Assembly (NCBI GenBank): GCA_030743445.1
Contig: JASLSL010000070.1
Span: 1 to 11,996, forward strand
DNA length: 11,996 bases
Source: Alphaproteobacteria bacterium
Lineage (GTDB): Bacteria; Pseudomonadota; Alphaproteobacteria; UBA8366
Direction of reading: 5' to 3'
A program made the position numbers and the translations under genes. Below, piece by piece: positions 1 through 7,187 of this stretch; position 1 is the stretch's first letter, and each line of letters opens with the position of its first letter. The notes beneath the pieces were generated by a model. That model ran no database searches and was not told the DNA's origin. It was given only the letters and a program-made list of their open reading frames with translations.

Positions 1-36
1 GGCGTCGCTGTCCGGCAGTGCGGTAACGGTGCTCAT
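1..36 (-). CDS. Start of a divergent gene, cut by the left edge
   Basis: Reading leftwards from an ATG at 36, the frame is open to the window edge and gives only 12 residues, MSTVTALPDSDA. A GAGGG purine run on the minus strand lies 8 nt upstream of this ATG, which is a good ribosome-binding spacing. An in-frame ATG at 42 is only 2 nt from that run and is a worse choice. A gene here would be divergent from the GT41-like gene at 146, leaving about 109 bp between the two starts as a shared control region. Twelve residues are too few to assign a family. The call rests on the open frame and the ribosome-binding site only, so it could be chance. Confidence 0.35.
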   Translation of the reverse strand, partial: MSTVTALPDSDA

Positions 37-145
37 GCCCATGACCCTCGCATTAGAGGGCGGACACATTAACCAAACGCGGCGTTCGGCGCACCCTTTT
101 TTGCGCCTTGTCATCGGCCGCGCTGGCAATCATTTTAGGGCCCTC

Positions 146-1993
146 ATGGAGGGCAAAACGGTATCCCTGACCGCCAAGCGGGCGCGGCTCGAGGCCGAGC
201 TCGCCGACCGGCCCGACGACACCGAGCTGTTGGAAAATCTCGGCCGCGTCTGCCAGGAACTCGGGTTGAACGGCGACGCCGCCCGGTACCTGGCGCAGGC
301 CGCGGCCCTTCGCCCGGATTGGGCGGCGCCGCGGTTCGGCCTCGGGGTCTCGATGGAGCTCCTCGGTCGGCACGACGATGCGGTGATCGCTTATCTCGCG
401 GCGATCGATGTCAGTCCCGACCATGCCGAGGCCCACCTCAATCTTGCCAACATCCTGACCCGGCGCTGGAAGATCGACGATGCCCTGGAACACTACGCCG
501 CGGCGATCGAGAGCCGTCCGCGCTGGGAGATCGGGCGGCTCAACCGGGCCAACGCGCTGGTCGCGTGCGGCGAGTTCGAGGCCGCGCGCGCGGACTACGA
601 CGAGGTGCTGCGACTCGGCGGGCCGGCGGGCGTGCGCCTGCGCCGCGACCTCCAGGTGCCGATCGTCGCGGCCTCGGCGGCCGAGTACGACGATGCGCGG
701 GCCGCCTACGAGGCCCGCTTGGCGGCACTCGAGGCCGATCCGCCGAAAATCGACCATCCGGCGCGCGAGTGCGGCGCGAACCGGTTCTACCTCGCCTATT
801 ACGGGCTCGACGACCGGCCGCTGCAGGAAGGGCTGGCCCGGCTCTACCGCGCCGGATGTCCCAAGCTCGACTGGACCGCGCCGCACTGCCGGGGTGGCGC
901 AAAATCGGGCGCGAAGCGGCGGCTCGCCTTCGTCTCGCGATTCTTCTTCGATCATTCGATCGGCCGGCTGATGCGTGGGCTGTTGTCGCATCTCGCCGGG
1001 CGTGAAGATTGCGAGATCGCCCTGTTCGACGTGGCGCACGCGCCGGACGACAATCTGCGCCGCGAGCTCACCGGGTTGGCCGACCGGGCGGAAACCCTGC
1101 CGGCGGGATTCGAGGCCGGACGCGAGCGCATCGCCGAGTACGAGCCCGATGTCCTGGTCTACCCCGATATCGGCATGGACCACGCGACCTACTTCCTCGC
1201 CTTCGCGCGCCTGGCGCCGGTGCAGTGCGCCTTGTACGGGCATCCGGTGACGACTGGGATTCCGACGATCGACTACTACCTCTCGTGCGACGCCGCCGAG
1301 GCCGAGGGCGCCGAGGCCCATTACAGCGAGCAACTGGTCCGGTTTGGCGGCCTGCCGTTTTCCTACACCCGGCCGCCGGACCCGGATCCGCCGGCCGTGC
1401 GCGCCGATTTCGGCCTCGGCGAGGACGAGACCCTCTACTTCCTGGCGCAGAACCTGTTCAAGATCCATCCCGACATGGATGCGGCGCTGAAGGCGATCCT
1501 CGAGGGCGACCCGCAGGGCCGAATTTTGCTGCTCGAGGGCCATGACCGGCGCTTGGGCGAGCGCCTCCGCGAGCGCTTCCGCACGACGCTCGGCGACGCG
1601 GCCGACCGCGCGACCTTCCTTCAGCGCGTCAGTCACGACGAATACATGCGGCTCCTGAAGCTCGCCGACGTCGGCCTCGACAGCTTCCCCTTTTGCGGCG
1701 GCACCACGACCTATCAGGCGCTCGCCATGGGAACGCCGGTGGTGACTCTACCCGGCGATTACCTGCGTGGGCGCGTCAGCCTCGCGATCTACAAGCATAT
1801 GAAAATGATGGACTGCGTCGCCGAGGACGCGGCCGACTATGCGCGGATCGCGCTCGGCCTCGGCACCGACCCGGATTGGGCGGCCGACGTGGGTGCCAAG
1901 ATCGCCGAGGGCTCGGACCGCATCTTCGACGATCCCGTTTTCCTCGACGAGGCGGACGAGTTCCTGATGACCGTCGCGCCGCCGGCACGATAA
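146..1993 (+). CDS. TPR protein with O-GlcNAc-transferase-like (GT41/SPINDLY) catalytic region
   Basis: This 615-residue protein is probably a cytosolic glycosyltransferase that moves a sugar from a nucleotide-sugar donor to protein Ser/Thr; donor and target are unknown. About four TPR repeats fill residues 8-160. A SPINDLY-type linker (FYLAYYGLDDR) follows. The catalytic half shows a DHS motif with the His expected of the first active-site region (His270), the loop GHPVTTG near 365, the active-site Lys in NLFKIHP (Lys439), and the UDP-phosphate motif CGGTTT near 517-522 followed by LRGRVS. All key elements of the family are present. No signal peptide or membrane segment is seen. The frame is open upstream to 29, but the 39 extra residues look non-TPR and overlap the probable divergent gene, and AGGG sits 5 nt before the ATG at 146. 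A TTGTCA -35-like box at 108-113 has only a poor -10 17 bp downstream. The closest relative in the window is the gene at 10506-11996. Confidence 0.85.
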   Translation: MEGKTVSLTAKRARLEAELADRPDDTELLENLGRVCQELGLNGDAARYLAQAAALRPDWAAPRFGLGVSMELLGRHDDAVIAYLAAIDVSPDHAEAHLNLANILTRRWKIDDALEHYAAAIESRPRWEIGRLNRANALVACGEFEAARADYDEVLRLGGPAGVRLRRDLQVPIVAASAAEYDDARAAYEARLAALEADPPKIDHPARECGANRFYLAYYGLDDRPLQEGLARLYRAGCPKLDWTAPHCRGGAKSGAKRRLAFVSRFFFDHSIGRLMRGLLSHLAGREDCEIALFDVAHAPDDNLRRELTGLADRAETLPAGFEAGRERIAEYEPDVLVYPDIGMDHATYFLAFARLAPVQCALYGHPVTTGIPTIDYYLSCDAAEAEGAEAHYSEQLVRFGGLPFSYTRPPDPDPPAVRADFGLGEDETLYFLAQNLFKIHPDMDAALKAILEGDPQGRILLLEGHDRRLGERLRERFRTTLGDAADRATFLQRVSHDEYMRLLKLADVGLDSFPFCGGTTTYQALAMGTPVVTLPGDYLRGRVSLAIYKHMKMMDCVAEDAADYARIALGLGTDPDWAADVGAKIAEGSDRIFDDPVFLDEADEFLMTVAPPAR

Positions 1994-2001
1994 CCCCCCA
2001 C

Positions 2002-2138
2002 ACCGTCATCCCGGACGGTGCGTAGCATCGATCCGGGACTCAGTCCGGAAAGCCCGCGAAGTGGTTTGACCGGTACGTGTCTTGTACGGAATGGGTCCCG
2101 GGTCTCGCCCGCTTCGCGGTCTCGCCCGGGATGACGGT
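2002..2138. repeat. Alphaproteobacterial GTCATCCCGG-type dispersed inverted repeat
   Basis: A 137-bp element is bounded by perfect 13-bp inverted repeats, ACCGTCATCCCGG at 2002-2014 and its complement at 2126-2138. Inside lie further partial arms: CCGCGAAG at 2054-2061 with its complement at 2112-2119, and ATCCGGGAC at 2031 with a near-complement at 2094. The inner arms interleave rather than nest, so alternative folds compete. It fills almost the whole gap between two convergent stop codons (1993 and 2153). A run of five T follows the right arm on the plus strand, so it may also end transcription of the upstream gene. Sequences of this kind are common intergenic repeats in Alphaproteobacteria. 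No coding capacity is seen, and the copy number in this genome is unknown. Confidence 0.75.
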
Positions 2139-2150
2139 TTTTCTTAAGCG

Positions 2151-3269
2151 TTAGCTCGTCAGCACCAGGTCGTCGCGGTGGATTAGCTCGTCGCGGCCGC
2201 GATAGCCGAGGATTTTCTCGATCTCGGAGCTGCGGCGGCCGATGATGCGCGCCGCGTCACCGTTGGAATAGGCCGAGAGTCCGCGCGCCAGCTCGCGCCC
2301 GTCGGCTCCCCGGACGATCACCGCGTCGCCGCGCTCGAACCGCCCCGCCACACCGGTGACGCCCACCGGCAGCAGGCTCTTGCCCTGGCCCAGCGCCTTC
2401 GCCGCCCCGTCGTCGACGGTGATCTCGCCGACCGGGTTGAGGGCGCCGGCGATCCAGCGCTTGCGCGCGGTCAACGGGTTCGCCGGCGGCAGGAACCAGG
2501 TGCACCGTGCGCCGTCGATCAGCCGCGCCAGGGGACGGGGCTCGGTGCCGTCCATGATCGCCATGCGGCAGCCGGCGGCCATGGCGAACTTCGCCGCCTC
2601 GAGCTTGGTTTCCATCCCGCCCGAGGAATATCCGGCCGCCGCCTTGCCGGCCATCGCCTCGATCTCCGCTGTGACCTCGCGGACCTCGACAATGTGGGAG
2701 GCGTCCGGGTTGCAGCGCGGATCGCTGTCATAGAGCCCGTCGATGTCCGAGAGCAGCACCAGCGTGTCGGCGCTGATCATCGCCGCGACCCGGGCGGCGA
2801 GGCGGTCGTTGTCGCCGAACCGGATTTCGCTGGTCGCCACCGTGTCGTTCTCGTTGACCACCGGCACCGCCCCCAGCGCCAGGAGCTGCGAGAGCGTGCT
2901 GCGCGCGTTGAGGTGGCGACGGCGTTCCTCGGTGTCGTCGAGGGTCAGCAGGATCTGCGCCACCGAGATGCCATGGCGCGCCAGGGCCTCCTGATAGGCA
3001 TGGGCGAGCTGGATCTGCCCGGTTGCGGCCGCCGCCTGCTTTTCCTCGAGCCGCAGCTCGCGATCCTTCAGGTCGAGATGGCGGCGGCCGACCGCGATGG
3101 CACCGGACGAGACCACCAGCACGTCCTGGCCGCGTTCGCGTGCCGCGTGGATATCGTCGGCCAGCGCCTCGAGCCACTTGCGGTGGATCGCGCCGCGCGT
3201 CTCGTCGGCGAGCAACGCCGAGCCGATCTTGAGCACGATTCGCTTGCCCGATTCGATACTCTCGGTCAC
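2151..3269 (-). CDS. proB: Glutamate 5-kinase with PUA domain
   Basis: ProB phosphorylates L-glutamate with ATP to give gamma-glutamyl phosphate, the first step of proline synthesis, in the cytosol. The 372-residue product is close to the usual length (about 367 in E. coli). The amino-acid kinase domain shows KIGSALL (14-20), VSSGAIAVG (53-61), NENDT (139-143), FGDNDRLAARVA (151-162), LLSDIDGLYDSD (172-183) and SGGMETKLEAA (216-226). A C-terminal PUA domain covers roughly 278-355. The start is GTG at 3269: the product begins VTESIESGKR just before the conserved kinase start, and this GTG overlaps the obgE stop as GTGA, implying translational coupling. The same frame stays open 202 codons further into obgE, but that is an overlap artefact. 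The usual next step, proA, does not follow; a repeat and a convergent gene lie downstream instead. Confidence 0.96.
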   Translation of the reverse strand: MTESIESGKRIVLKIGSALLADETRGAIHRKWLEALADDIHAARERGQDVLVVSSGAIAVGRRHLDLKDRELRLEEKQAAAATGQIQLAHAYQEALARHGISVAQILLTLDDTEERRRHLNARSTLSQLLALGAVPVVNENDTVATSEIRFGDNDRLAARVAAMISADTLVLLSDIDGLYDSDPRCNPDASHIVEVREVTAEIEAMAGKAAAGYSSGGMETKLEAAKFAMAAGCRMAIMDGTEPRPLARLIDGARCTWFLPPANPLTARKRWIAGALNPVGEITVDDGAAKALGQGKSLLPVGVTGVAGRFERGDAVIVRGADGRELARGLSAYSNGDAARIIGRRSSEIEKILGYRGRDELIHRDDLVLTS

Positions 3270-4324
3270 ACGCCGCCTCCGACGTTCTCCCAGGGCCGCG
3301 GCTTGCGCGATCGTGCCCTGCCGGCGGCCGGGCCCCGGTCGGCGGCGATGACGCCGAGCAGCGCCCGGAGCGCCGCCTCGACACCCGCCCCCGACACGCC
3401 GGAGAGCGCCAGCACCGGGTTGCCCGAGGCCGCCTCGAGTGCCGCGCTGCGTTCGGCGACGGCCGCTTCGTCGAGCGCGTCGCACTTGTTGAGGCCGACG
3501 ATCTCGGCCTTGTCCTCGAGCCCGGCGCCATAAAGGGTAATCTCCCGGCGCACCGTCCGGTAGGCGTCGGCGACGTCCTCTTTCGTGCCGTCGACGAGAT
3601 GCAGGATCACGCCGCAGCGCTCGATGTGCCCCAGGAACCGATCGCCGAGGCCGTGGCCCTCGTGCGCCCCCTCGATCAATCCCGGGATGTCGGCGAGCAC
3701 GAATTCCTCGCGGTCGACATAGACCACGCCGAGCTGCGGATAGAGCGTGGTGAAGGGGTAGTCGGCGATCTTCGGGCGGGCGCGCGAGACCGCGGCGAGG
3801 AAGGTCGACTTGCCGGCGTTGGGCAGGCCGACCAGGCCGGCGTCGGCGATCAGCTTGAGCCGCAGCCAAATCCACATCTCGGTCCCCGGGCCGCCCGGGT
3901 CGGCGCGGCGCGGCGCCCGGTTGGTCGAGGACTTGAAGTGGGTGTTGCCGCGGCCGCGGCCGCCGCCTTCGGCCAGCACCGCGCGTTGGCCGACCTCGGT
4001 CAGGTCGGCGATCAGGGTCTCGTTGTCCTCGGCGAAGACCTGGGTCCCGACCGGAAGGTGGAGGACGGCGTCCTCGCCGGCCGCACCCGTCTGCTGCTGG
4101 CCCATGCCGTGCTGGCCGCGGCCCGCCTTGATGTGCTGCTGATAGCGGTAGTCGATCAGCGTGTTGAGTCCCTGGACCGCCTCGGCGATGACGTCGCCGC
4201 CGCGTCCGCCGTCGCCGCCGTCGGGCCCGCCGCGCGCGACGTTCTTCTCGCGCCGGAACGACAGGCAGCCGTTGCCGCCGTCGCCGCTCCTGACGTACAC
4301 CTTGGCTTGATCGAGGAACTGCAT
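3266..4324 (-). CDS. obgE: Obg-family ribosome-associated GTPase
   Basis: ObgE/CgtA is an essential GTPase that binds the large ribosomal subunit and links its assembly to nucleotide state. The 352-residue protein has a Gly-rich Obg domain (about 1-158) with the typical start MQFLDQAKVYVRSGDGGNG and RGGPDGGDGGRGGDV. The G domain follows: P-loop GLPNAGKST (166-174), switch I region YPFTTLYPQLG (189-199), DIPGLIEGA (212-220) and NKCD (279-282). The C-terminal part is short, without the long acidic extension of some homologues. It ends in a 4-bp overlap with the proB start. A terminator-like hairpin lies 20 bp upstream of its ATG, between it and rpmA. Its ribosome-binding site is weak (AGGG only 3 nt from the ATG). 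Confidence 0.97.
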   Translation of the reverse strand: MQFLDQAKVYVRSGDGGNGCLSFRREKNVARGGPDGGDGGRGGDVIAEAVQGLNTLIDYRYQQHIKAGRGQHGMGQQQTGAAGEDAVLHLPVGTQVFAEDNETLIADLTEVGQRAVLAEGGGRGRGNTHFKSSTNRAPRRADPGGPGTEMWIWLRLKLIADAGLVGLPNAGKSTFLAAVSRARPKIADYPFTTLYPQLGVVYVDREEFVLADIPGLIEGAHEGHGLGDRFLGHIERCGVILHLVDGTKEDVADAYRTVRREITLYGAGLEDKAEIVGLNKCDALDEAAVAERSAALEAASGNPVLALSGVSGAGVEAALRALLGVIAADRGPAAGRARSRKPRPWENVGGGV

Positions 4325-4344
4325 CAGCCCTGTCCCGACGAAAA

Positions 4345-4369
4345 CGGGGGAATGAAAGTCATTCCCCCG
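4345..4369 (-). terminator. Terminator-like hairpin between rpmA and obgE
   Basis: A perfect 11-bp stem (CGGGGGAATGA with its complement) closes a 3-nt loop and, on the minus strand, is followed directly by TTTT. It lies after the rpmA stop (4399) and before the obgE start (4324). Stem and loop resemble an intrinsic terminator, but the U-tract is only four long and is followed by CG. It may therefore be a partial terminator that lets some transcripts into obgE-proB, or an RNA-processing or stability hairpin. No separate obgE promoter was evident in the remaining gap. Confidence 0.6.
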
Positions 4370-4398
4370 GGGTGTTTCCTAGCAGGCGCCGGACCGCC

Positions 4399-4653
4399 CT
4401 ATTCAGTCGGGACCACCGAGACGGTCGTCCGCGCCCGGGTCTTGTGGAACTTGACCGCGCCTTCCTTCAGCGCGAACAGGGTGTGGTCCCTGCCGATGCC
4501 GACATTCTCGCCCGGATGCACCTTGGTGCCGCGCTGGCGGACGATGATGTTGCCCGCGAGGACAGCCTCGCCGCCATACTTCTTGACGCCGAGACGCCGG
4601 CCGATGGTGTCGCGGCCGTTGCGCGAGCTGCCGCCCGCTTTTTTATGAGCCAT
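4399..4653 (-). CDS. rpmA: 50S ribosomal protein L27
   Basis: L27 is a large-subunit protein whose N-terminus reaches toward the peptidyl transferase centre. The 84-residue product begins with the classic MAHKKAGGSSRNGRD and continues RLGVKKYGGEAVLAGNII and RQRGTKVHPG, typical of the whole family and of normal length. There is no cleavable N-terminal extension of the Firmicutes type. An AAGGAG Shine-Dalgarno at 4663-4668 lies 9 nt upstream of the ATG, inside the last codons of rplU, whose TAG stop is 6 bp before the start. The two genes are therefore tightly coupled. A hairpin downstream may reduce read-through into obgE. Confidence 0.98.
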   Translation of the reverse strand: MAHKKAGGSSRNGRDTIGRRLGVKKYGGEAVLAGNIIVRQRGTKVHPGENVGIGRDHTLFALKEGAVKFHKTRARTTVSVVPTE

Positions 4654-4659
4654 CGCGCC

Positions 4660-5238
4660 CTACTCCTTCTTCGCCGCCGGCTTCTTGGCCGGCGCCTTCT
4701 TCTTGGCCGCCGGCTTCCTTGCGGCGGGTTTCTTGGCCGCGGCCTTCTTCTCCGGCGCTTTCTTGGTGTCGGCTTTCTTGGCGGGAGCCTTCTTCTTGGT
4801 CGCCGGCTTTTTCGCCTGGGTCTTTGTTTCGTCCGCCTTCTTGGCCGCCGGCTTCTTGTCGTCAGCCTCGGGGGCCTTGGCCTCCGCCTTCTTGTCGGCC
4901 TTCTGGGCGGCCGCCTTCTTCTTGCCGCCGGTCAGGATATCGTCGATCCGCAGCACCGTCAGGTGCTGGCGGTGACCGTTCTTGCGGCGGTATTTCTTGC
5001 GGCGCTTCTTCTTGAAGACGATGATCTTGTCGGCGCGGGTCTGCTCGAGGACGGTGGCGGCGACGCTGGCGCCCGAGATGAAGGGCTCGCCCACGGTCTG
5101 CGACTTCTCGTCGCCGACCATCAGCACCTCGCCGAGCTCCAGGCTGGCGCCGGCCTCGGCGTCCAGGCGCTCGACGCGGATCACGTCGTCCTTGGCGACC
5201 TTGTATTGCTTGCCGCCGGTTTTGATCACTGCAAACAT
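4660..5238 (-). CDS. rplU: 50S ribosomal protein L21 with long Lys/Ala/Pro C-terminal tail
   Basis: L21 binds 23S rRNA in the large subunit. Residues 1-105 form an ordinary L21: MFAVIKTGGKQYKV at the start, then GEVLMVGD, KIIVFKKKRRKKYRRKNGHRQ and a conserved end at LRIDDILTGG. E. coli L21 is about 103 residues long. Here an extra 87-residue tail (106-192) follows, built from irregular AAKKPA, KKAPAKK and similar units. More than a third of it is Lys, the rest mostly Ala and Pro, much like a histone H1 tail. Tails of this kind occur in other alphaproteobacterial L21 proteins; the function here is unknown and it is probably unstructured. The ribosome-binding site is weak (GGGAAAG), and a good promoter lies about 80 bp upstream. 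Confidence 0.97.
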   Translation of the reverse strand: MFAVIKTGGKQYKVAKDDVIRVERLDAEAGASLELGEVLMVGDEKSQTVGEPFISGASVAATVLEQTRADKIIVFKKKRRKKYRRKNGHRQHLTVLRIDDILTGGKKKAAAQKADKKAEAKAPEADDKKPAAKKADETKTQAKKPATKKKAPAKKADTKKAPEKKAAAKKPAARKPAAKKKAPAKKPAAKKE

Positions 5239-5270
5239 CGTCTCGAACTTTCCCGTGGATTTCCGTTCGG

Positions 5271-5286
5271 GGCGCGAATTCGCGCC
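5271..5286. promoter_or_regulatory. Perfect 16-bp palindrome in the rplU leader
   Basis: GGCGCGAATTCGCGCC is a perfect palindrome within the predicted 5' untranslated leader of rplU, 33 bp before the start codon and downstream of the promoter at 5318-5345. It could form a short hairpin in the leader RNA (with mismatched centre) or be a protein-binding site. In such GC-rich DNA a palindrome of this length may also be chance. No match to a known ribosomal-protein leader is claimed. Confidence 0.3.
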
Positions 5287-5317
5287 GAGCCGCCGGGGGC
5301 CGCCGGAACGCGCCGGG

Positions 5318-5345
5318 ACTATACTCCGGGATAACGCGAAGTCAA
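5318..5345 (-). promoter_or_regulatory. Sigma70-like promoter for rplU-rpmA(-obgE-proB)
   Basis: On the minus strand, TTGACT (5345-5340) is separated by 16 bp from TATAGT (5323-5318). Each box matches the sigma70 consensus at five of six positions. Transcription would start near 5311, giving a leader of about 70 nt before rplU. It lies in the 125-bp gap after the stop of the upstream amidase-like gene, which is read in the same direction, so the ribosomal cluster has its own start. Confidence 0.7.
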
Positions 5346-5363
5346 CGGTTTTAGGCGGTTTAT

Positions 5364-6404
5364 CTAGGTTTTGGCGCCGCCGCGCCGGGCGGCCTCGGCG
5401 GCGGCGAGATCGAAGATTTCGGTCACTGGGCCACTGGCTTCCCAGCCCTGGAGCCGCAACGTGCCGCGCGCCGCGTTCATGACCGTCGCGAGACGGGTGT
5501 CCTGGTTGGTGATCGGCGCCACCAGCCAGTCGAAATCTTGCACGTGGCCGGCGCAGAACCCGCTCATCAGGCGCAAGCGGCGGTGGCTATCGATGCCGCG
5601 CGGATCGCCTTCGAGCCCGGCCGTGAGCCAGTGATTGGCGATGGCGGCCGGGGCCTCGTGGACATAGGCCCGGCGCTCCAGGCGCTCGATGACGCAGCCT
5701 TGGCCGTATTCCGCGCCCGAAAGCGTGAACATCGCCGGCAGGGCGATCGGCGTCTCGACCAGCATATCCTTCGCCCGCTCGTAGTCGGTGCAGGTCTCGA
5801 CCACCTGGCGCAGCAGGTGGGCCGGCGGCAGCGCGCGGCGCCAATAGACCTTCAACCGGTTGATCGTCCAGTCGAGCGCCAGCGGCCACCAGCCGCGACG
5901 CACCAGCGGCGCCTGGTTGAGGGCGACCGCGAAGCGTCCCGGCGCCATCGCCGTCGCGACGCCGACGAAGGCCGGCCAGGTGACGTTGTAGAATTCGCCC
6001 GCCGGGGCGTCCTGGCGCGCCACCACGACCTTGCGGCCGAGCCCGTGAAACGGCCAATCGAGGGTGCGCAGGATACGTGTTCCGCCGGCCGCCGGATCGG
6101 CCATCACGCCCGTGGTGCAGCCCCATTCGAAACACAGGTTCAGGAACCAACCGCCGATCGGCAAGCGGGCCGCGATCGCCTCGATCTCATCGAAATAGGG
6201 ATTGCGGGTGCGTCTCGCCCAACGGCGCGACAAGCTTTCCAGGATCCCGAACGCGGGTTGGGGAATCAACTGGCGGCCGGCCTCGATCAGGGCCTCGGCG
6301 CGGTCCGGAAACGCCTCGAACAGGGCCACCGGCCCCCCGTCGCCGAGATCGATCAGGGGGATTTCGACGAATTCGCCGGGTGGATGTTGGACTTGGATTT
6401 CCAT
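5364..6404 (-). CDS. Ntn-hydrolase, acid ceramidase / C45 acyltransferase-like
   Basis: This 346-residue protein resembles the cysteine Ntn-hydrolases that cleave linear amides (acid ceramidase, N-acylethanolamine amidase, peptidase C45-type). These enzymes mature by self-cleavage in front of a Cys that becomes the nucleophile. The match is the segment CTTGV (Cys96) followed by RTLDWPF (Arg113, Asp116), like the family's Cys-Thr-Ser then RN-[LM]-D pattern. ALNQAP (Asn163) and NHWL (Asn257) with DSHRRLRL (272-279) fit its later conserved positions. No signal peptide is seen, so it is probably cytosolic. The ATG at 6404 is 22 bp after the methyltransferase stop, with no clear Shine-Dalgarno, so it is likely read from the same transcript. 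The substrate cannot be inferred. The fold call is fairly safe; the exact family is less so. Confidence 0.65.
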   Translation of the reverse strand: MEIQVQHPPGEFVEIPLIDLGDGGPVALFEAFPDRAEALIEAGRQLIPQPAFGILESLSRRWARRTRNPYFDEIEAIAARLPIGGWFLNLCFEWGCTTGVMADPAAGGTRILRTLDWPFHGLGRKVVVARQDAPAGEFYNVTWPAFVGVATAMAPGRFAVALNQAPLVRRGWWPLALDWTINRLKVYWRRALPPAHLLRQVVETCTDYERAKDMLVETPIALPAMFTLSGAEYGQGCVIERLERRAYVHEAPAAIANHWLTAGLEGDPRGIDSHRRLRLMSGFCAGHVQDFDWLVAPITNQDTRLATVMNAARGTLRLQGWEASGPVTEIFDLAAAEAARRGGAKT

Positions 6405-6426
6405 CGCAACTAGTGGTCCGGTTTCA

Positions 6427-7176
6427 TCACGTTATGACGATCAAATCCTCGCCGTGGAACGAGGTCGTCCGGATCTCGCCCGAGGTCATGTCGACGGCGT
6501 CCTCGACCGCTTCGCGATAGGCGCGATGGTGCGGTGTCGTGGCGAAGAACGTCTTGTTGCCGGTATAAAGGAAGGGCGCGATCCGGATATCATCGTCGCC
6601 GAGATAAAACCTGTTGGTCGCCTCGGACACGCCGTGCCATCGCGGATCGAAATAATCGTCGAGCAATAGCACCCCACCTTCCGCCAGGACGGCGTTGGCG
6701 ACCCTAAGGTCGTGCAGCGCCTCGTCGACCAGATGCCCGCCGTCGACGCTGAGCATCCGGTAGGGCCCGCCGGCGCGGTCGATGAAGTCATCCGCGGTCA
6801 GCTCGACGGAGTCGCTTTTGACGATCACCGGGTCCTTGCCGGGATAGGTGTAAGGCGCGAGGTTCTGGTGGAACGAGTCCCAATTGTCCTCGACGAACAG
6901 GTCGACCCCGACGACATTTTCCTCGCGGCGCGCAAGCAGGTAGAGAAAGATGAACAGCTTGCCGTGGAACAGCCCGATCTCGCCGAGGTTGCCGCGAACA
7001 TCCATCTTGTCCTGGCAGCGGTCGATATACTCGATCAGTCGTATCGCGTTCGGGTAAAGATATCCCCTTACGTCCTGCCAGGCGCCGCCCTCGATGTAGA
7101 TCTTGAGGCCCGCGACCGCGAGACTGTCCCGCGAGTCCGCCCCGGGGCCGGCTTTCGTTTTGTCGTTCTCGCCCAT
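6427..7176 (-). CDS. Class I SAM-dependent methyltransferase
   Basis: The 249-residue product looks like a small class I methyltransferase of the type often found in glycan-modification clusters (Methyltransf_24-like). Visible motifs are the SAM-binding segment GEIGLFHGKL (65-74), the acidic residue in GVDLF (Asp92), MLSVDGGH (141-148), and the strand LLLDDY (170-175) expected before the active site. The frame is open up to 7308, but the first 44 residues would overlap the upstream GT41 gene and are Arg/Ala-rich without similarity to the fold. The ATG at 7176 has TAGGA 9 nt upstream, overlapping the TAG stop of the previous gene, which supports this start and coupled translation. The acceptor (sugar, protein or small molecule) is unknown. 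No membrane segment is seen. Confidence 0.8.
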   Translation of the reverse strand: MGENDKTKAGPGADSRDSLAVAGLKIYIEGGAWQDVRGYLYPNAIRLIEYIDRCQDKMDVRGNLGEIGLFHGKLFIFLYLLARREENVVGVDLFVEDNWDSFHQNLAPYTYPGKDPVIVKSDSVELTADDFIDRAGGPYRMLSVDGGHLVDEALHDLRVANAVLAEGGVLLLDDYFDPRWHGVSEATNRFYLGDDDIRIAPFLYTGNKTFFATTPHHRAYREAVEDAVDMTSGEIRTTSFHGEDLIVIT

Positions 7177-7187
7177 CGTCGGCGATC

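Noticed and set aside
88..107. Small hairpin GGCGCA/TGCGCC with a T-rich loop before the first GT41-like gene
   Set aside because: The stem has only 6 bp and the T run is in the loop rather than after the stem, so it is not a terminator. It is likely chance.
53..1636. A 527-codon open frame on the minus strand opposite the first GT41-like gene
   Set aside because: It is an antisense shadow caused by high GC content. The translation is Arg/Gly/Val-rich with no recognisable motif, while the plus-strand frame has clear TPR and GT41 features.
3270..3875. Upstream extension of the proB frame for 202 codons into obgE
   Set aside because: The translation is Arg/Gly-rich with no kinase features, and it overlaps the well-supported Obg GTP-binding domain. 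The GTG at 3269 gives the normal ProB length and start.
3599..4648. A 349-codon plus-strand frame opposite obgE and rpmA
   Set aside because: It lies antisense to two certain genes and shows only low-complexity Ala/Val/Arg composition.
4372..5334. A plus-strand frame of Leu/Gly/Arg-rich repeats opposite the L21 tail, resembling a membrane or repeat protein
   Set aside because: The LLLGRR-like pattern is the antisense reading of the Lys/Ala tail codons of L21, not a real gene.
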